Shown here in pieces: positions 18,444 to 27,136 of a stretch of DNA of 64,000 bases (within the stretch, counting starts at the first letter, position 1; the number at the start of each line of letters is the position of its first letter). The stretch is from CALKZN01 sp050633585 (GTDB taxonomy: Bacteria; Pseudomonadota; Gammaproteobacteria; Arenicellales; Arenicellaceae), in NCBI GenBank assembly GCA_050633585.1, contig JBOEGT010000025.1, positions 42,910-106,909 on the forward strand, written 5' to 3'. Under the pieces are notes generated by a model. The model did no database searches, was not told where the DNA came from, and worked only from the letters and a program-made list of their open reading frames with translations. The translations under genes and the position numbers were made by a program.

Positions 18444-18614
18444 ATGATTATCAATGTAGTTTGGGCATTTGCAGCAATTGTTGTAGTAATGATTCTGTTG
18501 GCGTTATTGGAACGTAAAGTGAGTAAAAAAAGCGCCAAAGTAAAGAAAAGTGCTTCAACAACAAATTCGGCAACCAAAGACTCAAGTGTCAAAGACACTC
18601 AAATATTGGTGTAG
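18444..18614 (+). CDS. Small single-pass membrane protein
   Basis: A 56-residue protein: one hydrophobic helix (residues 2-24), then a basic and Ser/Thr/Lys-rich cytoplasmic tail (ERKVSKKSAKVKKSASTTNS). A GGGAG ribosome site lies 8 nt upstream of ATG 18444, which supports translation and this start over the GTG at 18429. Its function is unknown. It converges with the HIT gene, with a short inverted repeat (AGAAAGCTT at 18629, AAGCTTTCT at 18657) between them. Confidence 0.6.
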   Translation: MIINVVWAFAAIVVVMILLALLERKVSKKSAKVKKSASTTNSATKDSSVKDTQILV

Positions 18615-18654
18615 GCTTTTTCTTTATTAGAAAGCTTGGATGTAAGATGACTTT

Positions 18655-19086
18655 CTAAGCTTTCTTGGGGAATAATTGATTTAATAGAATTTGTAAGTCA
18701 TGAATATGCTTGTCAGCAATGTCTTTGCTGTAAGCCTTCGGTTTTTGTTTTCCCCAAACAGGTGATGGCCATGCTATATCGTTTTTAAATCGAACGATAT
18801 GATGCAAATGAAGTTGAGGCACTAAATTGCCTAGTGCTCCAGTATTGAGTTTGTCACCGTTGAAGTATTGCATTAACATTTTTCCAATGGATAAAGATTC
18901 ATGGAATAATGTGTTTATCTCTTCTTGTGGTAAGTCGTAAATTTCAACACAGTTTTGTCTTCTGGGCACGAGTATTAGCCATGGAAATTGTGAATCATTC
19001 ATGAGTAATACGCGAGATAAATGTAGGTCAGTCACGAAAAGCGTGTCTTTTTCGAGTTGAGGGTGTAAGGAGAATTCAGTTTGCAT
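18655..19086 (-). CDS. HIT-domain protein
   Basis: A 143-residue histidine-triad protein, a family of nucleotide hydrolases and transferases. The active-site motif reads QLHLHHIVRF, matching the H-x-H-x-H-x-x pattern in the variant found in proteobacterial HIT proteins, and WLILVPRRQNCVEI precedes it. The substrate is probably a dinucleotide or AMP conjugate, but this is not determinable here. Short cytoplasmic protein, no signal. Confidence 0.88.
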   Translation of the reverse strand: MQTEFSLHPQLEKDTLFVTDLHLSRVLLMNDSQFPWLILVPRRQNCVEIYDLPQEEINTLFHESLSIGKMLMQYFNGDKLNTGALGNLVPQLHLHHIVRFKNDIAWPSPVWGKQKPKAYSKDIADKHIHDLQILLNQLFPKKA

Positions 19087-19142
19087 GGATGAGATTGTAT
19101 GTTTTTTAGCCTATGTATTCATTTGAAATTTCGCATTTTTTT

Positions 19143-19253
19143 AACGCTGACTAAATAGAAGGCCTTTTTACTAACGCTGTCAATTGGCGTTTTCTATGGG
19201 CGATAAAATGTAGCGTTTTTTCTATCTTTTATATATTTCTTGTTCATAAACGC
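19143..19253. promoter_or_regulatory. Cluster of AACGC pentamers upstream of TSUP pair
   Basis: Five copies of AACGC in either orientation lie at 19143, 19173, 19187 (inverted), 19213 (inverted) and 19249, within 111 bp. Four are extended to AACGCT. Random expectation is well under one. The 19173/19187 pair forms an inverted repeat. They could be regulator half-sites. Confidence 0.4.
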
Positions 19254-19276
19254 TAAAATGGTCATTCTTTCCTTTA

Positions 19277-20044
19277 ATGGTTAATCAAATGGCTTTAGAT
19301 CCTTTGCAGCTTGGTATATTGGTACTGGTGGGTGTGCTCGCTGGCTTTTTAAATGTCATGGCCGGTGGAGGTTCGATGCTGGTGCTCCCTATTATGGTGT
19401 TTATGGGTATACCCGGAAATATTGCAAATGGCACGAATAGGATTGCCATGCTAGCGCAAAATTTAACGGCAGCGACAACGTTTTATAAAAAAGGAGTGTC
19501 TAATTTTCGGTTGAGTGTCAGTCTAGCCGTGTGTGCATTGCCGGGTGCTTTAGTGGGGGCTTATTTAGGAACTCAAATTGAAGGGAAAAGCTTTAATTTG
19601 ATATTAGCAGGAGTCATGATTGTAGTGATGGCGATGATGATTTTTGCTCCCAAACCCACCGAGAATAATAATCTTGAAATTCCTCGAAACCGCCTGTTGA
19701 TTGGACATTTTCTAATGCTATTTGTGGGGTTTTGGGGAGGTTTCATTATGGCAGGTGTTGGCTTTATTATGATCGCAGTCATGAATAAAGTAATGGGGAT
19801 TGACTTGGTTTCATCCAATGCTCATAAGGTCTTAATCGAAATAGTTTTTACGGTATTTGCACTAGCGATTTTCGCCTCCCAGTTACAGCTGTTGTGGCTA
19901 GCAGGTTTGTTTCTGGGTTTAGGAAATGCGATTGGTGGCTGGTTTGGCGCGCACTATCAAACGGAAAAAGGTGGGGATGTCGTTCGGAAGATTTTATATG
20001 TCGTGTTAGCAGTGTTTATTATTAAACTGATATTTTTCTCATGA
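19277..20044 (+). CDS. TSUP (TauE/SafE) family transporter, copy 1
   Basis: A 255-residue membrane protein with about eight segments in two half repeats. The signature GFLNVMAGGGSMLVLP is the TauE/SafE family hallmark, repeated in a weaker form in the second half (GFWGGFIMAGVGFIM). Members export sulfite, sulfoacetate or other organic anions. It is 4-bp overlapped (ATGA) by a paralogue. ATG 19289 is an alternative start; neither has a strong ribosome site. Confidence 0.9.
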   Translation: MVNQMALDPLQLGILVLVGVLAGFLNVMAGGGSMLVLPIMVFMGIPGNIANGTNRIAMLAQNLTAATTFYKKGVSNFRLSVSLAVCALPGALVGAYLGTQIEGKSFNLILAGVMIVVMAMMIFAPKPTENNNLEIPRNRLLIGHFLMLFVGFWGGFIMAGVGFIMIAVMNKVMGIDLVSSNAHKVLIEIVFTVFALAIFASQLQLLWLAGLFLGLGNAIGGWFGAHYQTEKGGDVVRKILYVVLAVFIIKLIFFS

Positions 20045-20796
20045 CTTCATTTGAATTAGTTTTATTGCTGCTGGTCGGTGTAGTTAGCGGTTTCCTTAAT
20101 GTCATGGCGGGAGGGGGCTCTATGCTGACTGTGCCATTGATGATTTTTATGGGAATCCCTGGTCATGTTGCTAACGGTACCAATCGCATTGGAATTTTGC
20201 TGCAAAACTTAACGGCAGTGACCGCTTTTTATAAGAAAGGTTTTTCTAATTTTAAATTGAGCTTAAGTTTAGCGGCGTTTACTATTCCTGGCGCTGTTAT
20301 GGGAGCGTATTTGGCCTCGCATATTGAAGGCAAAGACTTTAATCGTTTATTAGTGGTATTGATGATTATTGTCATGATTATGATGGCAACGGGTAACCAT
20401 AAAGACCCGAGTAAAAGAACTGAGAAGATTTCTCCTAAGCGCCTACTGAGTGGGCATTTGTTGATGATTGCAGCCGGTTTTTGGGGTGGTTTGATTCAAA
20501 TTGGTGTTGGTTTTATTCTCATGCCGATATTGCATCGGGTAATGGGAATGGACTTAGTCACCACCAACTCGCATAAAGTCTTTATTGCCTTGAGCTTTTC
20601 AATTGCGGCTTTATTGGTATTTAATTCTCAACTTGAATTGCTTTGGTCGGCAGGCATTGCATTGGCAATTGGTAATTCTATTGGTGGGTGGTTTGCAACG
20701 AGTTTTCAGATCAAGCAGGGGGTTGATACCATTAAGTGGATTTTAAATATTGTCATCATTGTATTTATTATCAAACTACTATTTTTTCAAAATTAA
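20041..20796 (+). CDS. TSUP (TauE/SafE) family transporter, copy 2
   Basis: A 251-residue paralogue of the upstream gene, alignable end to end: GFLNVMAGGGSML, FMGIPG, ANGTNRI, QNLTA, FYKKG.SNF.LS, IEGK.FN and GNAIGGWF/GNSIGGWF are shared. This is a tandem duplication followed by divergence. The overlap ATGA with copy 1 implies coupled translation and perhaps a heteromer. The substrate is unknown; sulfite or sulfonate-type anions are typical for the family. Confidence 0.9.
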   Translation: MTSFELVLLLLVGVVSGFLNVMAGGGSMLTVPLMIFMGIPGHVANGTNRIGILLQNLTAVTAFYKKGFSNFKLSLSLAAFTIPGAVMGAYLASHIEGKDFNRLLVVLMIIVMIMMATGNHKDPSKRTEKISPKRLLSGHLLMIAAGFWGGLIQIGVGFILMPILHRVMGMDLVTTNSHKVFIALSFSIAALLVFNSQLELLWSAGIALAIGNSIGGWFATSFQIKQGVDTIKWILNIVIIVFIIKLLFFQN

Positions 20797-20835
20797 TCAT
20801 GTCAATTAGACGGGACAAGCGCCATAATTCGACCT

Positions 20836-21789
20836 ATGTCAGATTTGATTAATATTCAGAATATCAGTAAAACCTACCAAAATGGTTTTAACGCGTTGGA
20901 TGATGTATCGTTATCCATCAAGAAAGGTGAAATTCTTGCCCTGTTAGGCCCGAATGGCGCTGGGAAAACGACCTTAATAAGCATTATTTGCGGGCTTGTG
21001 AGTCCTACGAATGGTTCAGTCAAGGTCAATAATTTCGATATCATTAAAGATTATCGCCAAACGCGGCAATTAATTGGTCTTGTTCCTCAAGAGCTAACGA
21101 ATAATCAATTTGATACGGTGCTCAGTACGGTTAATTTTACTCGAGGCATGTTTGGCAAAGGTAAGAACGATGCTTTGGTGGAGGAATTGCTGAAGGATCT
21201 GAGTTTATGGGAAAAGCGTCATAACTTATTGATGCAGCTATCGGGTGGAATGAAGCGTCGTGTGTTGATTGCCAAAGCGCTGGCACATGAACCTGAAATA
21301 CTATTTTTGGATGAGCCGACAGCTGGCGTTGATGTTGAATTACGTCAAGATATGTGGCGTTTGATCCATAAGCTCCGCGAAAGAGGAGTCACGATTATTT
21401 TGACAACTCACTACATAGAAGAAGCTGAAGAAATGGCGGATCGTGTTGGTGTCATCAATCGTGGGAAGTTGCTTTTAGTGGAAGAAAAGAGTGCATTAAT
21501 GGGTAGCTTGGGAAAAAAAGCGCTAAGCTTGGATTTGGTCGAGCCCTTGTTAGATGTGCCTGAAATTTTGAATGGATATGATATCGAGCTTGTTAATCAT
21601 GGTATGAAGTTAATCTATTCTTACGATAATCAAGGTGAGCGAACTGGGATCTCATCGCTCATGCAGCTCTTAGCTGAAAATAATATTCGGTTTAGCGACC
21701 TGCATACTGAACAAAGTTCTTTGGAAGAAATTTTTATTGATCTGTTACATGAGCCAGAGAAGCAAGAAAGTAAAGAGGTAATTGTATGA
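20836..21789 (+). CDS. ABC transporter ATP-binding protein
   Basis: A 317-residue ATPase of the YadG/drug-resistance type. It has Walker A (GPNGAGKTT), Q-loop (VPQE), signature LSGGMKRR, Walker B (ILFLDEPTAGVD) and switch His (TTHYIEEAEEMADR). The roughly 90-residue C-terminal extension is normal for exporters of this class. It overlaps the permease gene by 4 bp (ATGA). Together they form a two-gene exporter of unknown substrate. Confidence 0.92.
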   Translation: MSDLINIQNISKTYQNGFNALDDVSLSIKKGEILALLGPNGAGKTTLISIICGLVSPTNGSVKVNNFDIIKDYRQTRQLIGLVPQELTNNQFDTVLSTVNFTRGMFGKGKNDALVEELLKDLSLWEKRHNLLMQLSGGMKRRVLIAKALAHEPEILFLDEPTAGVDVELRQDMWRLIHKLRERGVTIILTTHYIEEAEEMADRVGVINRGKLLLVEEKSALMGSLGKKALSLDLVEPLLDVPEILNGYDIELVNHGMKLIYSYDNQGERTGISSLMQLLAENNIRFSDLHTEQSSLEEIFIDLLHEPEKQESKEVIV

Positions 21790-22547
21790 ATTTTCATGCA
21801 GTTAAAGCGATTTATTTATTTGAAATGGCTCGATGGTGGCGCACCATTTATCAAAGTATCGTCTCTCCGGTCTTGACCACGTCTTTGTATTTTGTTGTGT
21901 TTGGTTCTGCAATTGGCTCACGAATTGCCGAAGTGGATGGTATTAGCTATGGTGCTTTTATTGTGCCAGGCTTGATCATGCTGTCGTTATTAACGCAAAG
22001 TATTTCTTATGCCTCTTTTGCTATTTATTTCCCAAAGTTCACTGGAACGATTTATGAACTTTTATCTTCACCAGTATCTTATTTCGAAATTTTATTAGGT
22101 TATGTAGGCGCTTCAGCCACAAAGTCTATTTTGATTGCGGCTATTATTTTAGCGACGGCTAGATTGTTTGTGGACTTTGAAATAGCCCACCCTTTTTGGA
22201 TGCTGTTTTACTTGATATTAACCGCTGTCACTTTCAGTATGATGGGCTTTATTATTGGTATTTGGGCAGATAATTTTGAAAAACTTCAGGTCATCCCTCT
22301 GTTGGTTATTACGCCGTTGGTTTTTTTAGGAGGAACGTTTTACTCGGTTTCAATGCTGTCGCCCATATGGCAAAAAATTACGCTATTAAACCCTGTTTTG
22401 TATTTGGTGAATGGCTTTCGTTGGAGTTTTTATGATGTTTCAGACGTGAGTATTGTCATGAGTACATCAATGATTCTAGCGTTTCTAGGTCTGTGTATCG
22501 GTATAGTTTTTTGGATCTTTAAAACAGGCTATAAACTCAAATCTTAA
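21786..22547 (+). CDS. ABC-2 type transporter permease
   Basis: A 253-residue ABC-2 permease with six membrane segments, similar in layout to E. coli YadH. Landmarks: SYGAFIVPGLIMLSL, the conserved VFLGGTFYSVSMLSPIWQ and NPVLYLVNGFRWSFY near the C-terminus. It pairs with the ATPase just upstream through a 4-bp overlap. The substrate cannot be inferred. Confidence 0.92.
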   Translation: MNFHAVKAIYLFEMARWWRTIYQSIVSPVLTTSLYFVVFGSAIGSRIAEVDGISYGAFIVPGLIMLSLLTQSISYASFAIYFPKFTGTIYELLSSPVSYFEILLGYVGASATKSILIAAIILATARLFVDFEIAHPFWMLFYLILTAVTFSMMGFIIGIWADNFEKLQVIPLLVITPLVFLGGTFYSVSMLSPIWQKITLLNPVLYLVNGFRWSFYDVSDVSIVMSTSMILAFLGLCIGIVFWIFKTGYKLKS

Positions 22548-22570
22548 GATTTTTCCCCTCTTGAGGAATA

Positions 22571-22951
22571 TCAGTACAGATAGCTAAATAAAATCGCTGA
22601 ACACAAAACAATAATCACCATAAACGTGCTCACCATACCCATAACTCTTAGACGAATGTTCTCATTAACTTGGCTTAGGCCATAAGCATGAATGAGTCTA
22701 CCTATTAGTAGACTGATGCCAAGCAAGTGAACGAGCAGGCTTGATTGTGTTTGGATTTCAAATAAAAAAAGTAATATTAGTGTGAATGGCACATATTCGG
22801 AAAAATTCCCATGTGCACGAACAACCCGTGATAAGGCGTTGTTGTTACCATCGCCGATCGCCACACTGAGAGCTCTGCGATTTTTGATGACCCGAATACT
22901 TAAAAATACATACATGAACCCAAAAAGTGCGGCATAGAGAGGAGTGATCAC
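22571..22951 (-). CDS. MAPEG-family membrane protein
   Basis: A 126-residue protein with four membrane segments and the MAPEG signature (RVVRAHGNFSEYVPFTLILLF; GRLIHAYGL). The family includes glutathione-dependent membrane enzymes; bacterial members are mostly uncharacterised. The start is GTG. A very small DUF6435-like gene lies 17 bp upstream on the same strand and may be co-transcribed. Confidence 0.9.
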   Translation of the reverse strand: MITPLYAALFGFMYVFLSIRVIKNRRALSVAIGDGNNNALSRVVRAHGNFSEYVPFTLILLFLFEIQTQSSLLVHLLGISLLIGRLIHAYGLSQVNENIRLRVMGMVSTFMVIIVLCSAILFSYLY

Positions 22952-22968
22952 TTTTCTCTTATCTCACC

Positions 22969-23130
22969 TTAAAGCGCGTCAATTTGCTTCAGTATTTTTT
23001 CAGCATTTGCCGTGAGCGTTGAGTAGCTTTTGATGTCACCATTGCGTTGTGCTTGCATGGCTTTTTCAAGTGTTGCTAAATATTGTTTGTTGAGCTTTTC
23101 TTTTGGGTTTTTGTTAAAAAATGACAGCAT
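22969..23130 (-). CDS. DUF6435-like small protein
   Basis: A 53-codon gene. The protein starts MLSFFNKNPKEKLNKQY, contains LEKAMQAQRNGDIKSYS and ends in a helical AEKILKQIDAL. This matches the pattern of the short DUF6435 (Lacal_2735-like) proteins: a hydrophobic start, Lys-rich centre and two amphipathic helices. The function is unknown. It reads from ATG 23130 to TAA at 22969-22971 on the minus strand, between MAPEG and trhO. Confidence 0.75.
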   Translation of the reverse strand: MLSFFNKNPKEKLNKQYLATLEKAMQAQRNGDIKSYSTLTANAEKILKQIDAL

Positions 23131-23217
23131 AACGAGGTCTCATTGATCTATTGAAAAGAGTCTAAATTATCCACTTTATAGATGCAGTGAATGTCAATTT
23201 TTCGTATTTCTCATCGA

Positions 23218-24237
23218 TCATTTTTTAGAATATTTAGGGTTTTGGCGTTTTAATTGTTCTTTTTTTAATCGATGTTGTTCACTGGTTTTAGCGACATCAC
23301 CACCGATGTGACTTTCATTTCTGGCTTTGGCTAATTGAATTTGTTTTTCACGTTCTGCAAAACTTGCTTTTTGTTTGTCACTCATCTTGTCATGACAGCG
23401 ATGACAGCTCACACCTGGCGTATAATGCACGTGTTTTTTGTCTTCTTCGGTAATAGGGTAACGGCAAGCGTGGCATTGGTCATAAGAACCTTGCTCTAAC
23501 TGATGATTGACGGCGATACGGTCATCAAAAACAAAGCACTCTCCATCCCACAAGCTTGTGTTTTCTTCCACTTCTTCCAAGTATTTCAGTACGCCTCCTT
23601 TTAGATGATAAACCTCGTCGAAACCTGCTTGCTTCATAAATGATGAGGCTTTTTCACAGCGAATACCGCCCGTGCAAAACATAGCGACTTTTTTGTGTTT
23701 GTTGATGTCTAGATTTTTCTCAACATATTCGGGGAACTCACGAAACGTTTCTGTATCAGGGTTGATCGCATTTTTGAATGTGCCAATTTCATATTCATAG
23801 TCATTGCGAGTATCGATCAAGATCGTGTCTGGATCAGAAATAATATTATTCCAATCTTTAGGCTCAACATAAGTACCGACTATTTTATTGGGGTCAATTC
23901 CTTCAACGCCCATGGTGACTATTTCTTTTTTTAATTTAACTTTTGTTCGATGAAATGGTTGTTCGCTATGAACGGATTCTTTGAACTCAAGATCGGCTAA
24001 ACGTTCATCTGCTTTTAACCAATCCATTACCGCGTTCATGTGTGATCGTTCTCCTGAAATTGTGCCATTAATACCTTCTTCAGCAAGTAATAACGTACCT
24101 TTAACGTCTAGCTTTATCATAAGGTCACGCAAGGGTTCTCGTAACTCTTTATAATTGTTGAGTGTTACGAACTTATATAGCGCATAGACAACGTATTCGT
24201 TTGTCTTTGCTTGTCTTGAATGAGTCTGGTTTGTCAT
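23218..24237 (-). CDS. trhO: tRNA uridine(34) hydroxylase (rhodanese-like)
   Basis: A 339-residue homologue of E. coli YceA/TrhO, which hydroxylates U34 in tRNAs on the route to 5-methoxyuridine or cmo5U. It has an N-terminal acylphosphatase-like domain (EEGINGTISG), a rhodanese domain with catalytic Cys in FCTGGIRCEKAS, and a C-terminal Cys-rich segment (CHACRYPI and CHRCHDKM). The Lys/Arg-rich tail fits RNA binding. It stands alone, with a 173-bp spacer to the divergent NADAR gene. Confidence 0.93.
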   Translation of the reverse strand: MTNQTHSRQAKTNEYVVYALYKFVTLNNYKELREPLRDLMIKLDVKGTLLLAEEGINGTISGERSHMNAVMDWLKADERLADLEFKESVHSEQPFHRTKVKLKKEIVTMGVEGIDPNKIVGTYVEPKDWNNIISDPDTILIDTRNDYEYEIGTFKNAINPDTETFREFPEYVEKNLDINKHKKVAMFCTGGIRCEKASSFMKQAGFDEVYHLKGGVLKYLEEVEENTSLWDGECFVFDDRIAVNHQLEQGSYDQCHACRYPITEEDKKHVHYTPGVSCHRCHDKMSDKQKASFAEREKQIQLAKARNESHIGGDVAKTSEQHRLKKEQLKRQNPKYSKK

Positions 24238-24410
24238 GGTGCTTTTCTCGCCATCTCGAACGTAAATCGAGAGCTTAGATGAATGTTATAGTGAATGATG
24301 TAGGCCTCTTATGAAAACCTTATCTTCATTCACTGTTGTTATCTAAGAATTGTAGTTAAAATCTATAAAGAAACCAAATCAATTAGCCAAAATGACTGAA
24401 TCAAACTGCT

Positions 24411-24881
24411 ATGTCTTTATTTCCTCCGATTAATGATAATTCCACCTATTTTTCTATGTTTGACCCAGAGACTGGTTGGTCAAGGCATGAAGTGAAACCA
24501 TTTAATTTGGAGGGAGACGAGTGGGCGAGTATTGAACATTATTATCAAGCGATGAAGTTTGATAATGGCGACTATCGAGAAAAAATACGTCGTGTAAATA
24601 CTCCGAAAGAAGCGGAAAAATTAGGGAAAGCACGTTTTAAGAAAAAGCGTGCAGATTGGCGTGATGTTGAGACCACGGTGATGACTAGAGCGGTGTATAC
24701 ACAATGCCGCACATATCCAGAAATGGCGAAAAAATTATTAGCGACCGGTAGTGAAAATTTGGTTGAAGATAGTCAGTTTGACTACTTTTGGGGTTGCGGT
24801 CGAGATCGGCGTGGTGAAAATCATTATGGCCGCGTTTTAATGAATGTAAGAACTAAACTAAAAGAAGAGTTAGATATATAG
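24411..24881 (+). CDS. NADAR-family protein (YbiA-like)
   Basis: A 156-residue NADAR-domain protein. Visible motifs are the N-terminal YFSMFDPE, SIEHYYQAMKF, the mid KEAEKLGKARF and the C-terminal WGCGRDRRGENHYGRVLM. The E. coli relative YbiA is an N-glycosidase acting on early riboflavin-pathway intermediates; other NADAR proteins act on ADP-ribose modifications. Which role applies here is not visible. It is 11 bp upstream of ggt on the same strand, probably co-transcribed. Confidence 0.9.
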   Translation: MSLFPPINDNSTYFSMFDPETGWSRHEVKPFNLEGDEWASIEHYYQAMKFDNGDYREKIRRVNTPKEAEKLGKARFKKKRADWRDVETTVMTRAVYTQCRTYPEMAKKLLATGSENLVEDSQFDYFWGCGRDRRGENHYGRVLMNVRTKLKEELDI

Positions 24882-24891
24882 AGAGAGTCTT

Positions 24892-26634
24892 ATGCTAATA
24901 AATATTAAACCAATATGTAAAGCAGCACTTCTTGTCAGCATTGTTTTTTTAGTGGCAGCGTGTGAATCCACTCCGCCGCCGAGCAAAGCCGCGTCCAAAC
25001 TCGCTGGGCATGCTGTGGCGACTGCGCACCCTTTAGCAACGCAGTCTGCCTTAGATATTTTAGACAGGGGTGGTAATGCGTTTGATGCAGCAATTGCGGC
25101 TAGCGCCGTTTTAGCCGTTGTTGAGCCAAGTGGTTCTGGTATTGGAGGAGGTGGTTTTTGGCTATTGCACCGAGAAAGTGATGGTATGCAAGTGATGGTT
25201 GATGGTCGAGAAATGGCGCCTATGGCAGCGGATAAAGATATGTACTTAGATGACAAAAGAAATGTCATTAACGGTGCGTCATTGAACGGTCCTTTAGCTG
25301 CTGCTATTCCTGGACAAATAGCGGCTTTAGTTCACATGAATGAGCGGTATGGGCGCTTGCCGTTGAAGCAAAATTTACAAGCTGCAATTGATTATGCGGC
25401 CAATGGATTTGTGGTGACTAAACATATAAAAAGGCATATCACATTTCGTTCAAAAGTTTTTAATGATGAGGCGAAGCGCCTATTCTTAGTTGACGGTAAA
25501 GTGCCTGAATTGGGTCATATTATTGTGCAGCCAGAGCTTGCTCAAACATTGCAGTTAGTTGCACGGAAAGGTCGAGCCGGTTTTTATGAAGGGAATGTTG
25601 CAAAAAAAATGGTTCAGTCTGTTCGCGAGAATGGTGGAATTTGGACGTTGGAAGACTTGAAAAATTACCAAGTCGTTGAGCGGGAGCCTATGACCTTTAA
25701 TTATAGAGGCGCGAAAATTATTACGGCGTCATTGCCTTCCTCTGGTGGGGTTGTGCTGGGGCAAATGTTGCAAACGATAGAGTTGAAGCAAGAAGAGGCT
25801 AAAAAACAACAGAACACAGCAAAGCCAGGTTTGGCAGTTGACCGCTCTAGGCAGGCTCCATCGATGCATTTAGTCGTAGAAGCCATGCGTAGAGCGTATC
25901 GTGATCGTGCTATATATTTGGGTGACCCTGATTTTGTGAAAGTTGATCAGAAAGAGCTGTTAAGCAAAACATATTTACAAGGTTTTTCAGGTGCAATCGG
26001 AGAAAATGCCACAAAAAGTGTTGATTTGCCTATCGAGACAAAGTTAGGGGTTGATACAACGCATTTTTCAATTATCGATCGTGATGGCAATCGAGTAGCG
26101 GCAACATTGAGTATTAATTACCCTTTTGGCTCTGGGCACATGGCCAAAGGAACGGGAGTGTTTTTAAATAATGAAATGGATGATTTCGTCAGTAAGGTGG
26201 GTGCGCCAAATGTGTATGGCTTAGTGGGTGGTAAAGCAAATCAAATTGCACCTAGAAAACGTCCTTTATCTAGCATGACGCCAACGTTTGTTGAAACGGA
26301 AGAGGGCGCAATTGTCATTGGAACCCCCGGAGGTAGTCGAATTATTTCCATGGTAGGCCTAGCTATTATTAACTTGCTTGATCGGAAAATGGATTTACAA
26401 TCGGCTGTTAATGCACCTCGTTTTCATCATCAGTATTTACCGGATACGGTACAGTTAGAGGACGGCGCGAATTACTCGGAAATAAAGGATATGCAGGCTC
26501 GCGGACACCAGTTTAAGCGTTTAAAACGACGTTATGGAAATATGCATGCTGTTTCGTGGCTTAAAAAAGATGGTTTTGTGTATCTAGACGCGGCAAGTGA
26601 TGCAAGGGGTGAAGGTCAAGCCAGTGTTCGTTAG
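24892..26634 (+). CDS. ggt: Gamma-glutamyltransferase, lipoprotein type
   Basis: A 580-residue gamma-glutamyltranspeptidase precursor that cleaves or transfers the gamma-glutamyl group of glutathione. The signal peptide ends in the lipobox VAAC at about residue 24, so the enzyme is membrane-tethered, unlike soluble periplasmic Ggt of E. coli. Substrate-binding motifs are GSGIGGGGFW and PLSSMTPTF. The autoprocessing nucleophile Thr is in VDTTHFSIIDRDGN, with GTPGGSRI downstream. A good GAGAGAG site precedes the ATG. A GNAT gene starts at the base after its stop. Confidence 0.94.
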   Translation: MLINIKPICKAALLVSIVFLVAACESTPPPSKAASKLAGHAVATAHPLATQSALDILDRGGNAFDAAIAASAVLAVVEPSGSGIGGGGFWLLHRESDGMQVMVDGREMAPMAADKDMYLDDKRNVINGASLNGPLAAAIPGQIAALVHMNERYGRLPLKQNLQAAIDYAANGFVVTKHIKRHITFRSKVFNDEAKRLFLVDGKVPELGHIIVQPELAQTLQLVARKGRAGFYEGNVAKKMVQSVRENGGIWTLEDLKNYQVVEREPMTFNYRGAKIITASLPSSGGVVLGQMLQTIELKQEEAKKQQNTAKPGLAVDRSRQAPSMHLVVEAMRRAYRDRAIYLGDPDFVKVDQKELLSKTYLQGFSGAIGENATKSVDLPIETKLGVDTTHFSIIDRDGNRVAATLSINYPFGSGHMAKGTGVFLNNEMDDFVSKVGAPNVYGLVGGKANQIAPRKRPLSSMTPTFVETEEGAIVIGTPGGSRIISMVGLAIINLLDRKMDLQSAVNAPRFHHQYLPDTVQLEDGANYSEIKDMQARGHQFKRLKRRYGNMHAVSWLKKDGFVYLDAASDARGEGQASVR

Positions 26635-27057
26635 ATGATGAAAATTATTGAATTAAAGCCTTCTGAAACATTGGTCATTAGACAGGCAGTATTGTGGCCT
26701 GAAAAAGAAATGGATTTCTGTCGAGTTGATGGCGATAACCAGGCGAGTCACTTTGGAGTTGTCCAAGATAATAGGTTGGTGTGTGTTGCTTCAGTTTACT
26801 TTGACGCGAGTGACAAGAGGCGAAAAATTGCAAGGTTAAGGAAGTTTGCTACCCTGCATGAATTTCAAGGTTTAGGTATTGGTAGTTTTATGCTTGAACA
26901 TGTGATTTCTTATGTGGTGAAGAGTGAGGCTGATTTCATGTGGTTTGATGCGCGTGAATCAGCGATATCATTTTATAGTCGGTTTGGCTTTCAATGTGAG
27001 GGAGATCGATTTTATAAATCGGGAGTACCTTATTTTAAAATGAGTAGACAATTTTAA
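26635..27057 (+). CDS. GNAT-family N-acetyltransferase
   Basis: A 140-residue acetyltransferase with the acetyl-CoA signature LRKFATLHEFQGLGIGSFMLEHV and the closing ARESAISFYSRFGF...GDRFYKSGVPYFKM. The substrate is unknown. It begins immediately after the ggt stop, so the two are one operon. An operator palindrome for the next gene begins 2 bases after its stop codon. Confidence 0.88.
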   Translation: MMKIIELKPSETLVIRQAVLWPEKEMDFCRVDGDNQASHFGVVQDNRLVCVASVYFDASDKRRKIARLRKFATLHEFQGLGIGSFMLEHVISYVVKSEADFMWFDARESAISFYSRFGFQCEGDRFYKSGVPYFKMSRQF

Positions 27058-27058
27058 A

Positions 27059-27116
27059 TTCAACTGATTGGTTGAATGTTTTTCTGCTTTGCTTTATATT
27101 CAACTAAATGGTTGAA
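27059..27116. promoter_or_regulatory. Two operator palindromes for the ArsR/SRPBCC operon
   Basis: Two copies of TTCAAC-N6-GTTGAA (27059-27076 and 27099-27116), 40 bp apart (about four helical turns), lie immediately upstream of the ArsR gene. Centres are TGATTG and TAAATG. They fit autorepression by a dimeric ArsR protein binding on one DNA face. Confidence 0.7.
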
Positions 27117-27136
27117 TTTTTCTTTGGTTAAAAAAT

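Noticed and set aside
19277..20796. One TSUP gene split by a frameshift
   Set aside because: Each half is a complete, full-length family member with its own start, and they align to each other end to end; it is a tandem duplication.
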